From NCBI GenBank assembly GCA_036501665.1, contig DASXZW010000078.1, positions 24,567 to 88,566 of the forward strand: DNA of 64,000 nucleotides, in the 5' to 3' direction. The position numbers were made by a program, and so were the translations under genes. How positions within the stretch are numbered: the stretch's first letter is position 1; the number at the start of each line of letters is the position of its first letter. This document shows, in pieces, positions 46,069 to 55,688 of the stretch. This stretch comes from DATAUD01 sp036501665 (GTDB taxonomy: Bacteria > Verrucomicrobiota > Verrucomicrobiia > Limisphaerales > Palsa-1400). The notes beneath the pieces are model-generated. The model saw only the letters and a program-made list of their open reading frames with translations. It was not told the DNA's origin and did no database searches.

Positions 46069-47286
46069 CTACAACTCATCCACCGAGATGACACGCAGAA
46101 TTTCTTCGAGCGTGGTCTGCCCGGACAGGGCGCGCTGCAACCCGCGCGTCCACATCGTTTTCATTCCGTGATCGACCGCCACCTGTTGCAGCGTACGCGT
46201 CGGCAATTTTGCGATCACGGCATCGCGAAGTTGCTGATTGACTGTCAACAATTCACATACGGATACGCGACCAGAAAAACCAGTCTCGTGGCACTCGTGA
46301 CATCCTCCGCCACGTCGAAAGCTGGCGTTCTCGCGGTCCTCCAGAGGCACCATTCTCATAAAGGCAGGCTCCGGTTCATAAGGCTCGGAGCAGAAAGTGC
46401 AGTTGGTCCGGATAAGACGCACGCCGAGAATTCCGCTCACGCTCGAAGCCAGAAGAAACGGTTCAATTTCCATGTTCATTAGCCGGGCGAAAACCCCTGC
46501 TGTGCTTCCGCTGTGAATCGTGCTAATGACCAGGTGCCCCGTTAATCCGGCTTGAACGGCGATTGCGGCAGTTTCAGGATCCCGAATTTCGCCAACCATG
46601 ATTACTTGCGGGTCCTGACGCATTAAAGAGCGCAAAGCCCGTGGGTAGGTGAATTCCTGAGCCAAATTTACCTGGGCTTGGGCGACCATCGGCAAGTTGA
46701 ATTCGACCGGGTCCTCAACAGTTGCAATGCTAATCGCCACACCGGAACGCCGCACCAGCGAATAAATTGCGGAGTAGATCGCTGTGGTTTTTCCCGATCC
46801 GGTCGGCCCCGTCAGCAGGATCAACCCCGAAGGTTTGTTTATCAAGGTGACGAACTGCTGCAAAACATCCTCATCGAATCCGAGCGCACCCAAATCGAAG
46901 CTTCGATTGCTCGGGTCAAAAATTCGCACGACGATTTTTTCGCCGCGCGTCGTCGGAAAGATTGAAATTCGCTGTTCGCAACCTCCCAACTCTGGATCAG
47001 CGGGGGCGTGGCCCTCCTGAGGAAGACCGGTTTGATAAGTCACCATGTTGCCGAGGACTTTGAACCGGCCGGAAATCTTTTCCATCATCCCCAAAGGCAG
47101 ATGGACAAGTTCCGTTAGAACGCCATTGAGACGAAGCCGCACCGCCAGTGTGCTTTCCCACGGCTCAATGTGGATGTCGCTTGCCTTGGCGGCGACCGCA
47201 TCCATCAGCAGGTACTTAACCAGCGTGGGAATTTCAGGCTCGGATCCATCGAAATCGGATTGCAAGTATCGAAGAGTTTCGCTCAC
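46069..47286 (-). CDS. GspE/PilB-like secretion or pilus ATPase, short form
   Basis: 405 residues, starting directly at the N2-like domain (VKYLLMDAVAAKASDIHIEP) without the ~150-residue N1 domain common in GspE and PilB. ATPase core: GPTGSGKTTAIYSAIYS at ~158-175, TVEDPVEFNLP, VIMVGEIRDPETA and GLTGHLVISTIHSGST. A C-terminal tetracysteine zinc motif (CTFC at ~295 and CHEC at ~327) marks the assembly class rather than PilT retraction. No pilin, secretin or inner-membrane platform gene is adjacent. Confidence 0.9.
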   Translation of the reverse strand: MSETLRYLQSDFDGSEPEIPTLVKYLLMDAVAAKASDIHIEPWESTLAVRLRLNGVLTELVHLPLGMMEKISGRFKVLGNMVTYQTGLPQEGHAPADPELGGCEQRISIFPTTRGEKIVVRIFDPSNRSFDLGALGFDEDVLQQFVTLINKPSGLILLTGPTGSGKTTAIYSAIYSLVRRSGVAISIATVEDPVEFNLPMVAQAQVNLAQEFTYPRALRSLMRQDPQVIMVGEIRDPETAAIAVQAGLTGHLVISTIHSGSTAGVFARLMNMEIEPFLLASSVSGILGVRLIRTNCTFCSEPYEPEPAFMRMVPLEDRENASFRRGGGCHECHETGFSGRVSVCELLTVNQQLRDAVIAKLPTRTLQQVAVDHGMKTMWTRGLQRALSGQTTLEEILRVISVDEL

Positions 47287-47635
47287 GGTGCGGATTGATT
47301 ACGCCTTTTTCGCGCTAACTACAATCTTTTTGCAGAACGAACCAGGAGTTTGGCGTACTTGTCGCCCAGCAAATTGCATTCTTTAAGTGTCAATTTATAT
47401 TTTTATATGTCACTGATAGTCAGCAGCTTGAGTTAATATTTCTGGTTAAGTTTTCTTGTCAATCCGCCGATTGATTCCATCATGATTGCAACGTTGGGAC
47501 ACTGTTATGGCAAAGACGGCTTAAATCTTTGGCTGGAATTATGGGGATGAGTCACACGACAGGCGAGGCGAGCGTTGGGGATTCTCGAAAATTCGGGAAG
47601 CCATCTCAAACGATGACCATCGTGGAGGCCAAATT
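47287..47635. other. 349-bp divergent intergenic region, AT-rich middle
   Basis: This gap separates the GspE-like gene (minus) and the signalling cassette (plus), so it must hold promoters for both. The middle (about 47385-47455) is distinctly AT-rich. It contains a short inverted repeat, AGTGTCA with TCACT about 20 bp apart. No gene or clear sigma-70 promoter is convincing. Confidence 0.5.
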
Positions 47636-48022
47636 GTGAAGTCCGCCCGAATTCTTGTTGTCGATGACAATCCCACAAACCTAAAACTGGCTTCCGACGT
47701 ATTGGAATGCGCCGGATTCCATCTCACGTCCGCTGTTGATGCCGATACAGCGCTCGCGGCAATTGGAAATAACGCGCCAGACTTGATTCTGATGGACCTT
47801 GGGTTGCCCGGCATGGATGGGTTGACTTTGACGCGACAACTCAAAGCCAGCCATGCCACAAGGCACATAAGAATCATCGCGCTGACGGCCTTTGCCATGA
47901 GAGGCGACGATCTGAAGGCCAGAGAAGCCGGTTGCGACGGCTACATCACTAAACCAATAGATACACGCAAACTTCCTGTCCAGGTGGCTGAAATTCTCGG
48001 CAATCCGGGGGCTAACATATGA
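47636..48022 (+). CDS. Stand-alone response regulator receiver 1
   Basis: 128 residues from a GTG, with GGAGG 7-8 nt upstream. A complete receiver: ILVVDDNPTNLKLA (acidic pair), LILMDLGLPGMDG (phospho-Asp), Thr in IIALTAFAM and Lys in GYITKPIDT. No output domain. It is the first of six signalling genes and is likely a shuttle or CheY-like effector. Spacing to the next receiver gene is 9 nt. Confidence 0.93.
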   Translation: MKSARILVVDDNPTNLKLASDVLECAGFHLTSAVDADTALAAIGNNAPDLILMDLGLPGMDGLTLTRQLKASHATRHIRIIALTAFAMRGDDLKAREAGCDGYITKPIDTRKLPVQVAEILGNPGANI

Positions 48023-48031
48023 AAGGGGAAA

Positions 48032-48400
48032 ATGAACATCCTGGTAATCGAAGACAATCCATCCCACCTCAAACTCGCTCATCATGTGCTCAGCGCCGCA
48101 GGTTACAGCGTCAACGATGCTGAGGCCGCCGAGCAGGCTGTTTCCGCCATCAAAGCGGATAAACCGGAATTAATACTCCTGGATATGGAACTGCCTGGAA
48201 TGGACGGGCTGGAGCTGGTCAAGAAACTCAAAGCCGACTCTGAAACCCGCGACATTTTAATCGTCGCCGTCACTTCCTATCCCGAGCGTTACCCGAGAAC
48301 TGAACTTCTCGCAGCCGGATGCGAGGCCTACATCACCAAACCGATCAACACCCGCACCCTGCCAGGCCAGCTTGGAAATCTTATCAGTGAACGTATATGA
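48032..48400 (+). CDS. Stand-alone response regulator receiver 2
   Basis: 122 residues, a relative of the preceding receiver: ILVIEDNPSHLKLA, LILLDMELPGMDGLEL, Thr in IVAVTSYPE and Lys in YITKPINTRTLPGQL. The phospho-acceptor and Lys are intact. Its stop overlaps the next kinase start by 4 nt (ATGA). Confidence 0.93.
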   Translation: MNILVIEDNPSHLKLAHHVLSAAGYSVNDAEAAEQAVSAIKADKPELILLDMELPGMDGLELVKKLKADSETRDILIVAVTSYPERYPRTELLAAGCEAYITKPINTRTLPGQLGNLISERI

Positions 48401-49734
48401 AAGCCCTGATCGTCGATGACTCCCCCAGCAATCTGAAATTATTGCGGGCGATTTTAGAGTCGGAGAACTACCAGGTCATCGAAGCAGCGGACGGCCTCCA
48501 AGCGCTTGCCGCCTTGGACAAGGAAGAGGTCGATGCCGTCATCTCGGATATTCTGATGCCGCGAATGGACGGTTATCGGCTTTGTTATGAAGTGAGGAGA
48601 AACGAAAAACTTCAGGAACTGCCGTTCATTTTTTACACCGCCACCTATACGTCAGAGAGCGATGAGAGGCTTTGCTACGATCTGGGCGCGGACAAATATC
48701 TGCACAAGCCCGCCAGCACAGAGACAGTATTGACTGCGCTCAAGGAAGCCTCGCATAGCCCGAGACGCAACGCGATGGAACGCGAAGCGCCGTTATCCGA
48801 TTCCGACGTGATGAAGGAGTACAGCGAACGGCTGGTTTCCAAACTGGAGACCAAAAACCTGGAACTGGAGCAAGCAAAAGAAAATCTTGAAAAGGCAAAT
48901 CTCGAACTGATGGGCCGAACCATGGACCTGGAATGCGCGCGTGTCGAATTGGAGAAAATCAACCGCGAACTGGATGATCGCGTACGCCAGCGAACCAAGG
49001 AATTGGAGGCGTCCAACATGGAATTGGAGGCTTTTTCGTATTCGGTATCCCACGATCTCCGCGCGCCGCTCCGGCACATTGGCGCTTATGCGGAAATGAT
49101 TTTGCGAAACGGCGGTTCCAAGATGAATCCGGCGGGTCTTCGCCATACAAAACTCATCGTGGAAGCCGTTCAAAAGATGGGGGAAATCATCGAAGCTTTG
49201 ATGGAATTAACGCGCGTGACTCACAGCGAAATTCACCGTGTACCCGTTGATCTGAGCGCGTTGGCCCGGGAAGTTTTCGCAGAAATTCACCATGCCGAAC
49301 CCAACCGCGTAGTCGAGTTCGATGTCGCCCCCGGCCTTGTAGCAAGCGGAGATCAACGATTGCTTCGCGTTGTTCTCGTGAATCTGCTGGGCAACGCTTT
49401 TAAATTCTCCTCGAAAAAGGACGGCGCGAAAATTCAGTTCAGTGAAACCAAGTTGAGCGCCGGCCCCGCGTTCCTGGTTCGCGACAACGGGGCCGGGTTT
49501 GACATGGCTTATGTCGACAAACTTTTTGGCGCGTTCCAACGGCTTCACAACCAGAATGAATTCAAAGGGACCGGCATAGGATTGGCGACGGTCCAGCGCA
49601 TCATTCACAGGCATAACGGAAAAGCCTGGGCCGAAAGCGCTCCCGGCAAAGGCGCTACATTCTTCTTTACGATCGGTGGTTCTCCTCCAAAAACAAATGA
49701 ACAACAGAACAACCCACAGAAAGGCGTCGCGTGA
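48397..49734 (+). CDS. Receiver-coiled-coil-histidine kinase
   Basis: 445 residues. Receiver at 1-~120 (ALIVDDSPSNLKLL, AVISDILMPRMDGYR, Lys in KYLHKPAS). A long coiled coil at ~140-215 (LETKNLELEQAKENLEKANL) leads to a phytochrome-type HisKA with His in YSVSHDLRAPLRHIGA (about 218) and a HATPase with LVNLLGNAFKFS, VRDNGAGFDM and GTGIGLATVQRI. No membrane segment, so it is cytoplasmic. The receiver precedes the kinase, the reverse of ordinary hybrids, implying that phosphorylation of the receiver controls the kinase through the coiled coil. Confidence 0.93.
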   Translation: MKALIVDDSPSNLKLLRAILESENYQVIEAADGLQALAALDKEEVDAVISDILMPRMDGYRLCYEVRRNEKLQELPFIFYTATYTSESDERLCYDLGADKYLHKPASTETVLTALKEASHSPRRNAMEREAPLSDSDVMKEYSERLVSKLETKNLELEQAKENLEKANLELMGRTMDLECARVELEKINRELDDRVRQRTKELEASNMELEAFSYSVSHDLRAPLRHIGAYAEMILRNGGSKMNPAGLRHTKLIVEAVQKMGEIIEALMELTRVTHSEIHRVPVDLSALAREVFAEIHHAEPNRVVEFDVAPGLVASGDQRLLRVVLVNLLGNAFKFSSKKDGAKIQFSETKLSAGPAFLVRDNGAGFDMAYVDKLFGAFQRLHNQNEFKGTGIGLATVQRIIHRHNGKAWAESAPGKGATFFFTIGGSPPKTNEQQNNPQKGVA

Positions 49735-51713
49735 AATCTCCGCTCCATATTCTCCATCTGGAGGACGATCCAAACGATGCCGCTTTGGTTCAAGCCACGT
49801 TGTCAGGAGGCGGCATCGTCAGCGAAATAGAATGGGTGCAAAACGAGGCCGCTTTTGTTGCCGCGCTCGAACGCGGTGGGGTTGACCTGATTATTTCGGA
49901 TTACATGTTGCCTGGATTCAACGGAATGGCCGGGCTTGCCATCGTTCGCGCGGATTTTCCACAGATTCCTCTGATCTTTGTTTCGGGAACTCTCGGCGAG
50001 GAACGCGCGGTTGATTCGCTTAAAAGCGGGGCGACGGATTACGTTCTCAAGGATCGTCTGGCGCGGCTTGCGCCCGCCGTGGTCCGCGCGATGCAGGAAG
50101 TGGATGGACTCGCCGCGAAGAGCCGCATTGAGGAAACTTTGCGCAAGACGGAGCAGCGGTTTCGCGCGGTGTTTAACGAATCGCCCTTGGGAATCGTTCT
50201 TGTTGGAAAAGACGGCCGCCCCTCCGTTACAAACACCGCGATGCAAAGAATTCTTGGGTACACAAACGAGGAACTTTGCAGAATGCGCCAGACTGATTTC
50301 GCCGCCCCCGAAGACCGCGAGAAGGACGCGGCGCTCTACGCGGAATTGATTGAAGGAGAGCGCGCGGGCTATCAAATCGAAGAACGTTACGTTCGCAAGG
50401 ATGGCGGCGTGATTTGGGTGCGCCTTTCGGCAAGCCTCGCAAATTCCATCGCGGGCGATCCGGGGTTTTCCATTTGCATGGTCGAGGACATCACTGCCCA
50501 GCGCGAATTGGAGGCGAAGTTTATCGAGGCGCAAAAGATGGAGGTCGTGGGCCAGCTCGCCAGCGGAGTCGCGCACGATTTCAACAACATCATGGCCGTC
50601 ATCATGGGTTACAGCGATTTGATGACGCAGAAAATGGTTCCACCCGACGAATTCAAAAATTGCCTTGAAACGATCCGCTCTGTGGCGGAACGAGCCACTG
50701 GCTTGACGCGGCAACTTCTTATCTTCAGCCGAAAACAGACAGTCCAGCTCATCGTGCTCGACATCAACGAAGTGGTCAAAGACCTCGACAAAATGCTCCG
50801 GCGGCTTGTCGATGAAAACATCGCCATGACAATTGTTCCCGGTCGGGAAATCGGGCGCATCAAGGCTGATTCCGGTTACATCGGACAGGTTCTCATGAAT
50901 CTGGTCGTCAACGCCCGTGACGCGATGCCGAACGGTGGCAGGCTCACGATTGCGACGGAGAATGTGACGATTATTGACAGCGCTTTCAAATCCGATATGC
51001 CCGATTCCGGCCAATATGTGATGATGAGCGTCACCGATACCGGGACTGGTATGACCGAAGCGGTAAAGGCCCGTCTCTTCGAGGCGTTCTTCACCACAAA
51101 ACCAAAGGGCAAAGGCACCGGATTGGGCCTTGCGACTTGCCACACCATTGTTCAGCAATTGGGGGGGCACATTCAAGTGCAAAGCGAATTGGGGCGCGGC
51201 ACGACGTTTCGGGTTTATTTCCCAAGGGTCGATCAGCCTGTCGATACAGCCGCCAGACCGCACAGCGGTCCCGCGCCGCGAGGCACCGAAACTCTGCTGG
51301 TCGTCGAGGACGAACCGGTGCTGCGGCACCTGGCGCGAAGTGTTCTTGAGACTCAAGGATATCAGGTCGTTGTCGCGCCAAACGGCCAAGAGGCATTACA
51401 CATGGTTCGCAATCATAAAGGGCCGCCCATTCGATTGGTCATTTCCGACGTTATCATGCCGATGATGGGCGGCGTTGCGATGGCGGAATGGCTCAAGACA
51501 GCCCACCCCGATCTTAAAATTCTTTTCACTTCCGGCTACACGGAGGAACCCATTATGGATCATGAATCGTTTCATACGGGAGTTGAATTTCTTCCAAAAC
51601 CCTACACACCCGCAGTCCTGGCCTGCAAAGTTCGCGAGATGCTCGACGACACTTCCAAGCCGGACATCGGTCGTTACACAAAAGATTACGATGAAACCCC
51701 CATTGCCGGTTGA
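49731..51713 (+). CDS. Receiver-PAS-histidine kinase-receiver hybrid
   Basis: 660 residues. Receiver 1 at ~5-125 (ILHLEDDPNDAALVQ, LIISDYMLPGFNG). PAS at ~140-265. HisKA with His in LASGVAHDFNNIMAV (about 281), HATPase ~330-500 (NLVVNARDAMPNGG, VTDTGTGMTEAV, GLGLATCHTIVQQ), receiver 2 at ~520-640 (VVEDEPVLRHLARSV, LVISDVIMPMMGG). All soluble. The first receiver and PAS resemble the orphan REC-PAS protein at 2436-3245. Overlaps the previous gene by 4 nt and the next by 23 nt. Confidence 0.93.
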   Translation: MKSPLHILHLEDDPNDAALVQATLSGGGIVSEIEWVQNEAAFVAALERGGVDLIISDYMLPGFNGMAGLAIVRADFPQIPLIFVSGTLGEERAVDSLKSGATDYVLKDRLARLAPAVVRAMQEVDGLAAKSRIEETLRKTEQRFRAVFNESPLGIVLVGKDGRPSVTNTAMQRILGYTNEELCRMRQTDFAAPEDREKDAALYAELIEGERAGYQIEERYVRKDGGVIWVRLSASLANSIAGDPGFSICMVEDITAQRELEAKFIEAQKMEVVGQLASGVAHDFNNIMAVIMGYSDLMTQKMVPPDEFKNCLETIRSVAERATGLTRQLLIFSRKQTVQLIVLDINEVVKDLDKMLRRLVDENIAMTIVPGREIGRIKADSGYIGQVLMNLVVNARDAMPNGGRLTIATENVTIIDSAFKSDMPDSGQYVMMSVTDTGTGMTEAVKARLFEAFFTTKPKGKGTGLGLATCHTIVQQLGGHIQVQSELGRGTTFRVYFPRVDQPVDTAARPHSGPAPRGTETLLVVEDEPVLRHLARSVLETQGYQVVVAPNGQEALHMVRNHKGPPIRLVISDVIMPMMGGVAMAEWLKTAHPDLKILFTSGYTEEPIMDHESFHTGVEFLPKPYTPAVLACKVREMLDDTSKPDIGRYTKDYDETPIAG

Positions 51714-54159
51714 CGAAGACACACGGATCGCAGCATTGCATCGTTATCAAATTCTTGACAGTGCGCCCGAAAAGGAATTTGACGACATTACGCTTCTGGC
51801 ATCGCAAATTTGCGGCGCTCCGATCGCGTTAATCAGCTTGATAGACACAGACCGCCAGTGGTTCAAATCCAAAATCGGCATCACCGACGGCCAGACATCG
51901 CGCGATGTCGCCTTCTGCGCCCACGGAATTCTCCAGGCAGAAATTTTCGTGGTTAAAGACGCCCAAAAAGACGCCCGCTTTATAGGTAATCCGATGGTCT
52001 CAGGCGACGCGATGATTCGCTTTTATGCAGGCGCCCCGCTCGTCACCTCCGATGGCCATGCGTTGGGAATGCTTTGTGTGAAAGACCAGGTCCCGCGAGA
52101 TTTAAGCGTGGAACAAAAGTCCGCGTTGCAAGCATTGAGCCGGCAGGTTGTCGCTCTGCTTGAGGCGCGGCGTACCAGCGGCGAACTGCGGCAAACTGTC
52201 TCCCAACTCAAACGCGTTCAATCCGATCTGGCCTGGAACGCCGCCGTGTTGGAAGCCCAGGTGCATTCGTCAATTGACGGAATTCTAATCGTTGACAAAA
52301 ACCGCAAAACAATTCTCCAAAATCAGCGGCTCGTTGAACTCTTTGACATGCCGCAGGAACTCGCGGGCGAAAACGCCGATGAACGACGGCTAAGTTGGGT
52401 CGCTGATAAGATTAGCGATCCCGAACGGTTCTATGAAAAAGTGCTGCACTTGTACGCGCATCCCAACGAAATCAGTCACGACGAAATCTCGCTAAAAAAC
52501 GGCACAATTTTGGATCGGTATTCATCGCCAGCCATCGGAAAAGATGGAACGTGTTACGGCAGAATCTGGACCTTTCGCGATATCACCGCCCGTAAACAAG
52601 CGGACCAGGCGCTGCACAGCCTGCGGGACCAACACGCGATGATCCTCAATTCTGTCGGCGAAGGCGTCCACGGCATCGGACTGGATGGGAAAATCACCTT
52701 TGAAAATCCAGTCGCCGTAACTCTGCTGGGTCACGATACAAAAAACCTCATCGGAATGCCCGCGCACGAAACGATTCATCACTCGCGCCTCGATGGACGG
52801 CCTTATCTGCTGGACGATTGTCCCATTCAAGCGACGTTGCGAGACGGCCAAGTCCGCCACGTTGCTGATGAAGTTTTCTGGCGCAAAGATGGAACGAGTT
52901 TCCCGGTTGAATACACAACTTCACCGCTTCGGGATGAAAGCGGGAAAATCGCCGGGGCAACAGTTGTTTTTACCGACACTACAGCGCGCAAACGCCTCGA
53001 GGGACAACTCTTGCAATCCCAGAAATTGAAGACCGTTGGCAAACTTGCGGGCGGGATTGCTCACGAATTTAACAGCATCCTCACGGCCATCATAGGGCAA
53101 AGCGAACTGATCCTGGGCGATCTACCCGCGAATAGTCCGCTGGTTCGCAACACAATGGAAATAAATCAAGCCGCCGGCCGAGCCTCTACTTTGACCCGCC
53201 AGCTTCTTGCGTACGGACGGCGTCAAGTCTTGCAACCAGAATCGCTCGACTTGAATCGGATCATCGTGGGAATGGAAAGTGTTTTCCGCCTTCTCATGGG
53301 AGTCGATGTCGATACTCGGATCGTCCCCGCTCCAGGGCTTCAAATGGTCAAGGCGGACGCCGGTCAAATTGAGCAGGTCATTATGAATATTGTCATCAAC
53401 GCGCGCGACGCCATGCCGCACGGCGGGAAACTTATCCTGGAAACCGCCAACGTCACTTTCGATGAGGAAAGCGTTGATCGTTATGCGGAATTAAAAGCCG
53501 GCGCTTATGTCATGCTCGCCGTCACCGACACCGGCGGCGGCATCGCTGAAGAACTCAAGCCGCGCATTTTTGATCCGTTTTTTACAACGAAAGGTGTAGG
53601 ACAGGGCACGGGACTGGGGCTTTCGACATGTTATGGGATTGTCAAACAAAGCGGCGGCCACATCAGCGTTTACAGCGAAATTGGGCGAGGGACGACTTTC
53701 AAGATTTATCTGCCTCAAGTCCAGGAAGAGGCCACAGTTCCCATGCCTCGAATCCCCGCGCCTGATCTGCCGCGAGGCACTGAAACGATTTTGCTGGTTG
53801 AGGATGATCCGGCGTTGCGTGAAATGGCCGGCACACTTCTCAAAAGACTGGGATACACGGTTTGGGCTGCGGCAAATGGCATCGAAGCGCTCAGCCTCAA
53901 ACAACAGCGCAATGTCGGACACATCGACTTATTGTTTACAGACGTCGTCATGCCGCACATGAGCGGGAAGGAACTGGCCGACCGGGTCGCTGCGCTGTAT
54001 CCGCACACAAAGATTCTTTTCACCACCGCGTACACAGAGAGCGCCATTGTTCACCAGGGAGTATTGGACCCGGGAGTTTCACTTTTGAAAAAGCCGTTTA
54101 CGCCTTCTGCGCTGGCGCGAAAAGTCCGGGAAATCCTCAATCAGGGTCAACCGGCATGA
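51691..54159 (+). CDS. GAF-PAS-PAS-histidine kinase-receiver hybrid
   Basis: 822 residues from the ATG at 51691, inside the previous gene. GAF domain at ~20-155 (LDSAPEKEFDDITLLASQI, AFCAHGILQ), two PAS domains at ~190-290 and ~310-430 (the second with HHSRLDGRPYLLDDCPIQ), HisKA with His in LAGGIAHEFNSILTA (about 457), HATPase ~500-675 (NIVINARDAMPHGG, GTGLGLSTCYGIV) and a C-terminal receiver ~700-820 (LVEDDPALREMAG, LLFTDVVMPHMSG). No membrane segment. It ends in an ATGA overlap with the cyclase gene. Confidence 0.93.
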   Translation: MKPPLPVDEDTRIAALHRYQILDSAPEKEFDDITLLASQICGAPIALISLIDTDRQWFKSKIGITDGQTSRDVAFCAHGILQAEIFVVKDAQKDARFIGNPMVSGDAMIRFYAGAPLVTSDGHALGMLCVKDQVPRDLSVEQKSALQALSRQVVALLEARRTSGELRQTVSQLKRVQSDLAWNAAVLEAQVHSSIDGILIVDKNRKTILQNQRLVELFDMPQELAGENADERRLSWVADKISDPERFYEKVLHLYAHPNEISHDEISLKNGTILDRYSSPAIGKDGTCYGRIWTFRDITARKQADQALHSLRDQHAMILNSVGEGVHGIGLDGKITFENPVAVTLLGHDTKNLIGMPAHETIHHSRLDGRPYLLDDCPIQATLRDGQVRHVADEVFWRKDGTSFPVEYTTSPLRDESGKIAGATVVFTDTTARKRLEGQLLQSQKLKTVGKLAGGIAHEFNSILTAIIGQSELILGDLPANSPLVRNTMEINQAAGRASTLTRQLLAYGRRQVLQPESLDLNRIIVGMESVFRLLMGVDVDTRIVPAPGLQMVKADAGQIEQVIMNIVINARDAMPHGGKLILETANVTFDEESVDRYAELKAGAYVMLAVTDTGGGIAEELKPRIFDPFFTTKGVGQGTGLGLSTCYGIVKQSGGHISVYSEIGRGTTFKIYLPQVQEEATVPMPRIPAPDLPRGTETILLVEDDPALREMAGTLLKRLGYTVWAAANGIEALSLKQQRNVGHIDLLFTDVVMPHMSGKELADRVAALYPHTKILFTTAYTESAIVHQGVLDPGVSLLKKPFTPSALARKVREILNQGQPA

Positions 54160-55658
54160 CAGGTGAATCTCCATCGTCGCACCCGGCAAGCATCCTTGTC
54201 GTGGATGACATTCCGGAGAATATCCGAATACTGGCGCGTCTCCTGACCAATCGCGGCTACGCAGTGCGCCAAGCGGCCAATGGCGAGGACGCTCTGCTGT
54301 CGGCCCGTCAATCGCCGCCGGACATGATTCTTCTTGACATTGAAATGCCTGGGATTTCCGGTTATGAAGTCGCGGTGCGGCTGAAGCAGGACAAGCTCCT
54401 GTGCGAGATTCCGATAATTTTTCTCAGCGCTTTGGACGACACGGTTGGCAAGGTGCGCGCCTTCGCAGCGGGTGCGGTGGATTTTGTGACCAAGCCGTTT
54501 CAATTCGATGAAATCGAAGCGCGAATTACAACGCACCTTAAGATTCGCAAGCTCCAGATCGAATTGGAGCAACGCAACGCCGAATACGAAAAAGCGAACC
54601 AGGAATTGCGCCGCCTCGAGGAACTCCGCGAGAACCTCACCATCGCTTCAAAGTTCAGCATGTGGTGGACTTATTACCAGCAGTTCGACTGTCAATACGT
54701 TGAACCGGAATGCCGCCGTTCCGCTTTGGATTTTCTGAGCGCGTTCGACAACTTTGTTGAAAAAGGCGGCGCTGCCTTTACGAGTTTCTCGAAGCAACCC
54801 GCGGAGAGGATTATCGAGCCATTGCGCGAATGGGCCAACGATTCCTCCAACGGCCCTCCCCCGGAATCCTCCCTGAATCTCACCAATGTCCTCCTTTTCC
54901 TGACAATCTATCGCAGTCAAATAGAAGGCCAGATCAGTTCATCTCCTTCCAACACAGATCAGATGGTGCATCCCGCCGTCGCCCGGCGATTGGACGGTTA
55001 TCTGAAGTGGCGGGGACATTTTCCCCGGCTTAAAACAAGAGCTGACCCGCAGGAAGTGATGGAACGCGCCAGCCGTTCCACCACGATCGTTGTCGTCGGA
55101 GACATCCGGCGTTCGCAGGATTTAATGACTTACGCAATGGACGAGCAGGATTTCTCGCGACGCATGGTGGAGTTCATCGCGAAAACAAGAACAGTCCTGA
55201 ACCAGTACGGCGGTTTTTTTGACAAGTTTACCGGGGACGGATTTATCGGATATTTCAACGAATCCATTTGTGAATTGTGGGGATCCAATTACATCGACAG
55301 CTTTATCGGATTTATTCGGGAGTTCACGGCGTTTTCCAATTCCCATTTTCGCGAATGGATAAAGTTTGTCCGAAAAATCCCCGGACAATCAGTCGGCCTC
55401 GCTGTCGGAGCGGACCTTGGCCGGGTTTCGTTTCAGAGCCTCAATTATCACGTTGTTGCCGTCAGCGAATCCATCGTCTGGGCGTCCCGCATGGCGTCCG
55501 CCTCGAAAGCGGAAGAAGTCCTTGTCAATAATCTCCTTTACCAAAATCTTCGCCAGCGTTCCGACTTGGTCTTCGCCTCGCGCGAAGCCAGCACGAAATC
55601 CGGCGAAAGTTTCCAAGCCTGGAAAATGGGAATCAAAGGCGGGGACGCATCCGGCTAA
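54156..55658 (+). CDS. Receiver-class III nucleotidyl cyclase-like output protein
   Basis: 500 residues from the ATG at 54156 overlapping the previous stop. Receiver at ~12-125 (ILVVDDIPENIRILARLL, MILLDIEMPGISG, Lys in FVTKPFQF), a coiled coil (~130-160), a helical linker (~165-310) and a class III cyclase-like domain. The metal Asp pair is visible: Asp in VVVGDIRRSQDL (about 315) and Lys/Asp in FFDKFTGDGFIGYF (about 357-361). Where active cyclases have Asn in VNxAAR, the segment is SESIVWASRM: the Arg is kept, the Asn is not. It may make cAMP or another cyclic nucleotide, or be a degenerate binder. Confidence 0.8.
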   Translation: MTGESPSSHPASILVVDDIPENIRILARLLTNRGYAVRQAANGEDALLSARQSPPDMILLDIEMPGISGYEVAVRLKQDKLLCEIPIIFLSALDDTVGKVRAFAAGAVDFVTKPFQFDEIEARITTHLKIRKLQIELEQRNAEYEKANQELRRLEELRENLTIASKFSMWWTYYQQFDCQYVEPECRRSALDFLSAFDNFVEKGGAAFTSFSKQPAERIIEPLREWANDSSNGPPPESSLNLTNVLLFLTIYRSQIEGQISSSPSNTDQMVHPAVARRLDGYLKWRGHFPRLKTRADPQEVMERASRSTTIVVVGDIRRSQDLMTYAMDEQDFSRRMVEFIAKTRTVLNQYGGFFDKFTGDGFIGYFNESICELWGSNYIDSFIGFIREFTAFSNSHFREWIKFVRKIPGQSVGLAVGADLGRVSFQSLNYHVVAVSESIVWASRMASASKAEEVLVNNLLYQNLRQRSDLVFASREASTKSGESFQAWKMGIKGGDASG

Positions 55659-55688
55659 AGCGCGAAGTGGAGGCGCGCCTTTTCCCCT

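Noticed and set aside
49803..51389. Long (528-codon) open frame antisense to the hybrid kinase
   Set aside because: The sense frame has clear receiver, PAS and kinase motifs; the antisense product shows none and is typical of antisense frames in GC-rich genes.
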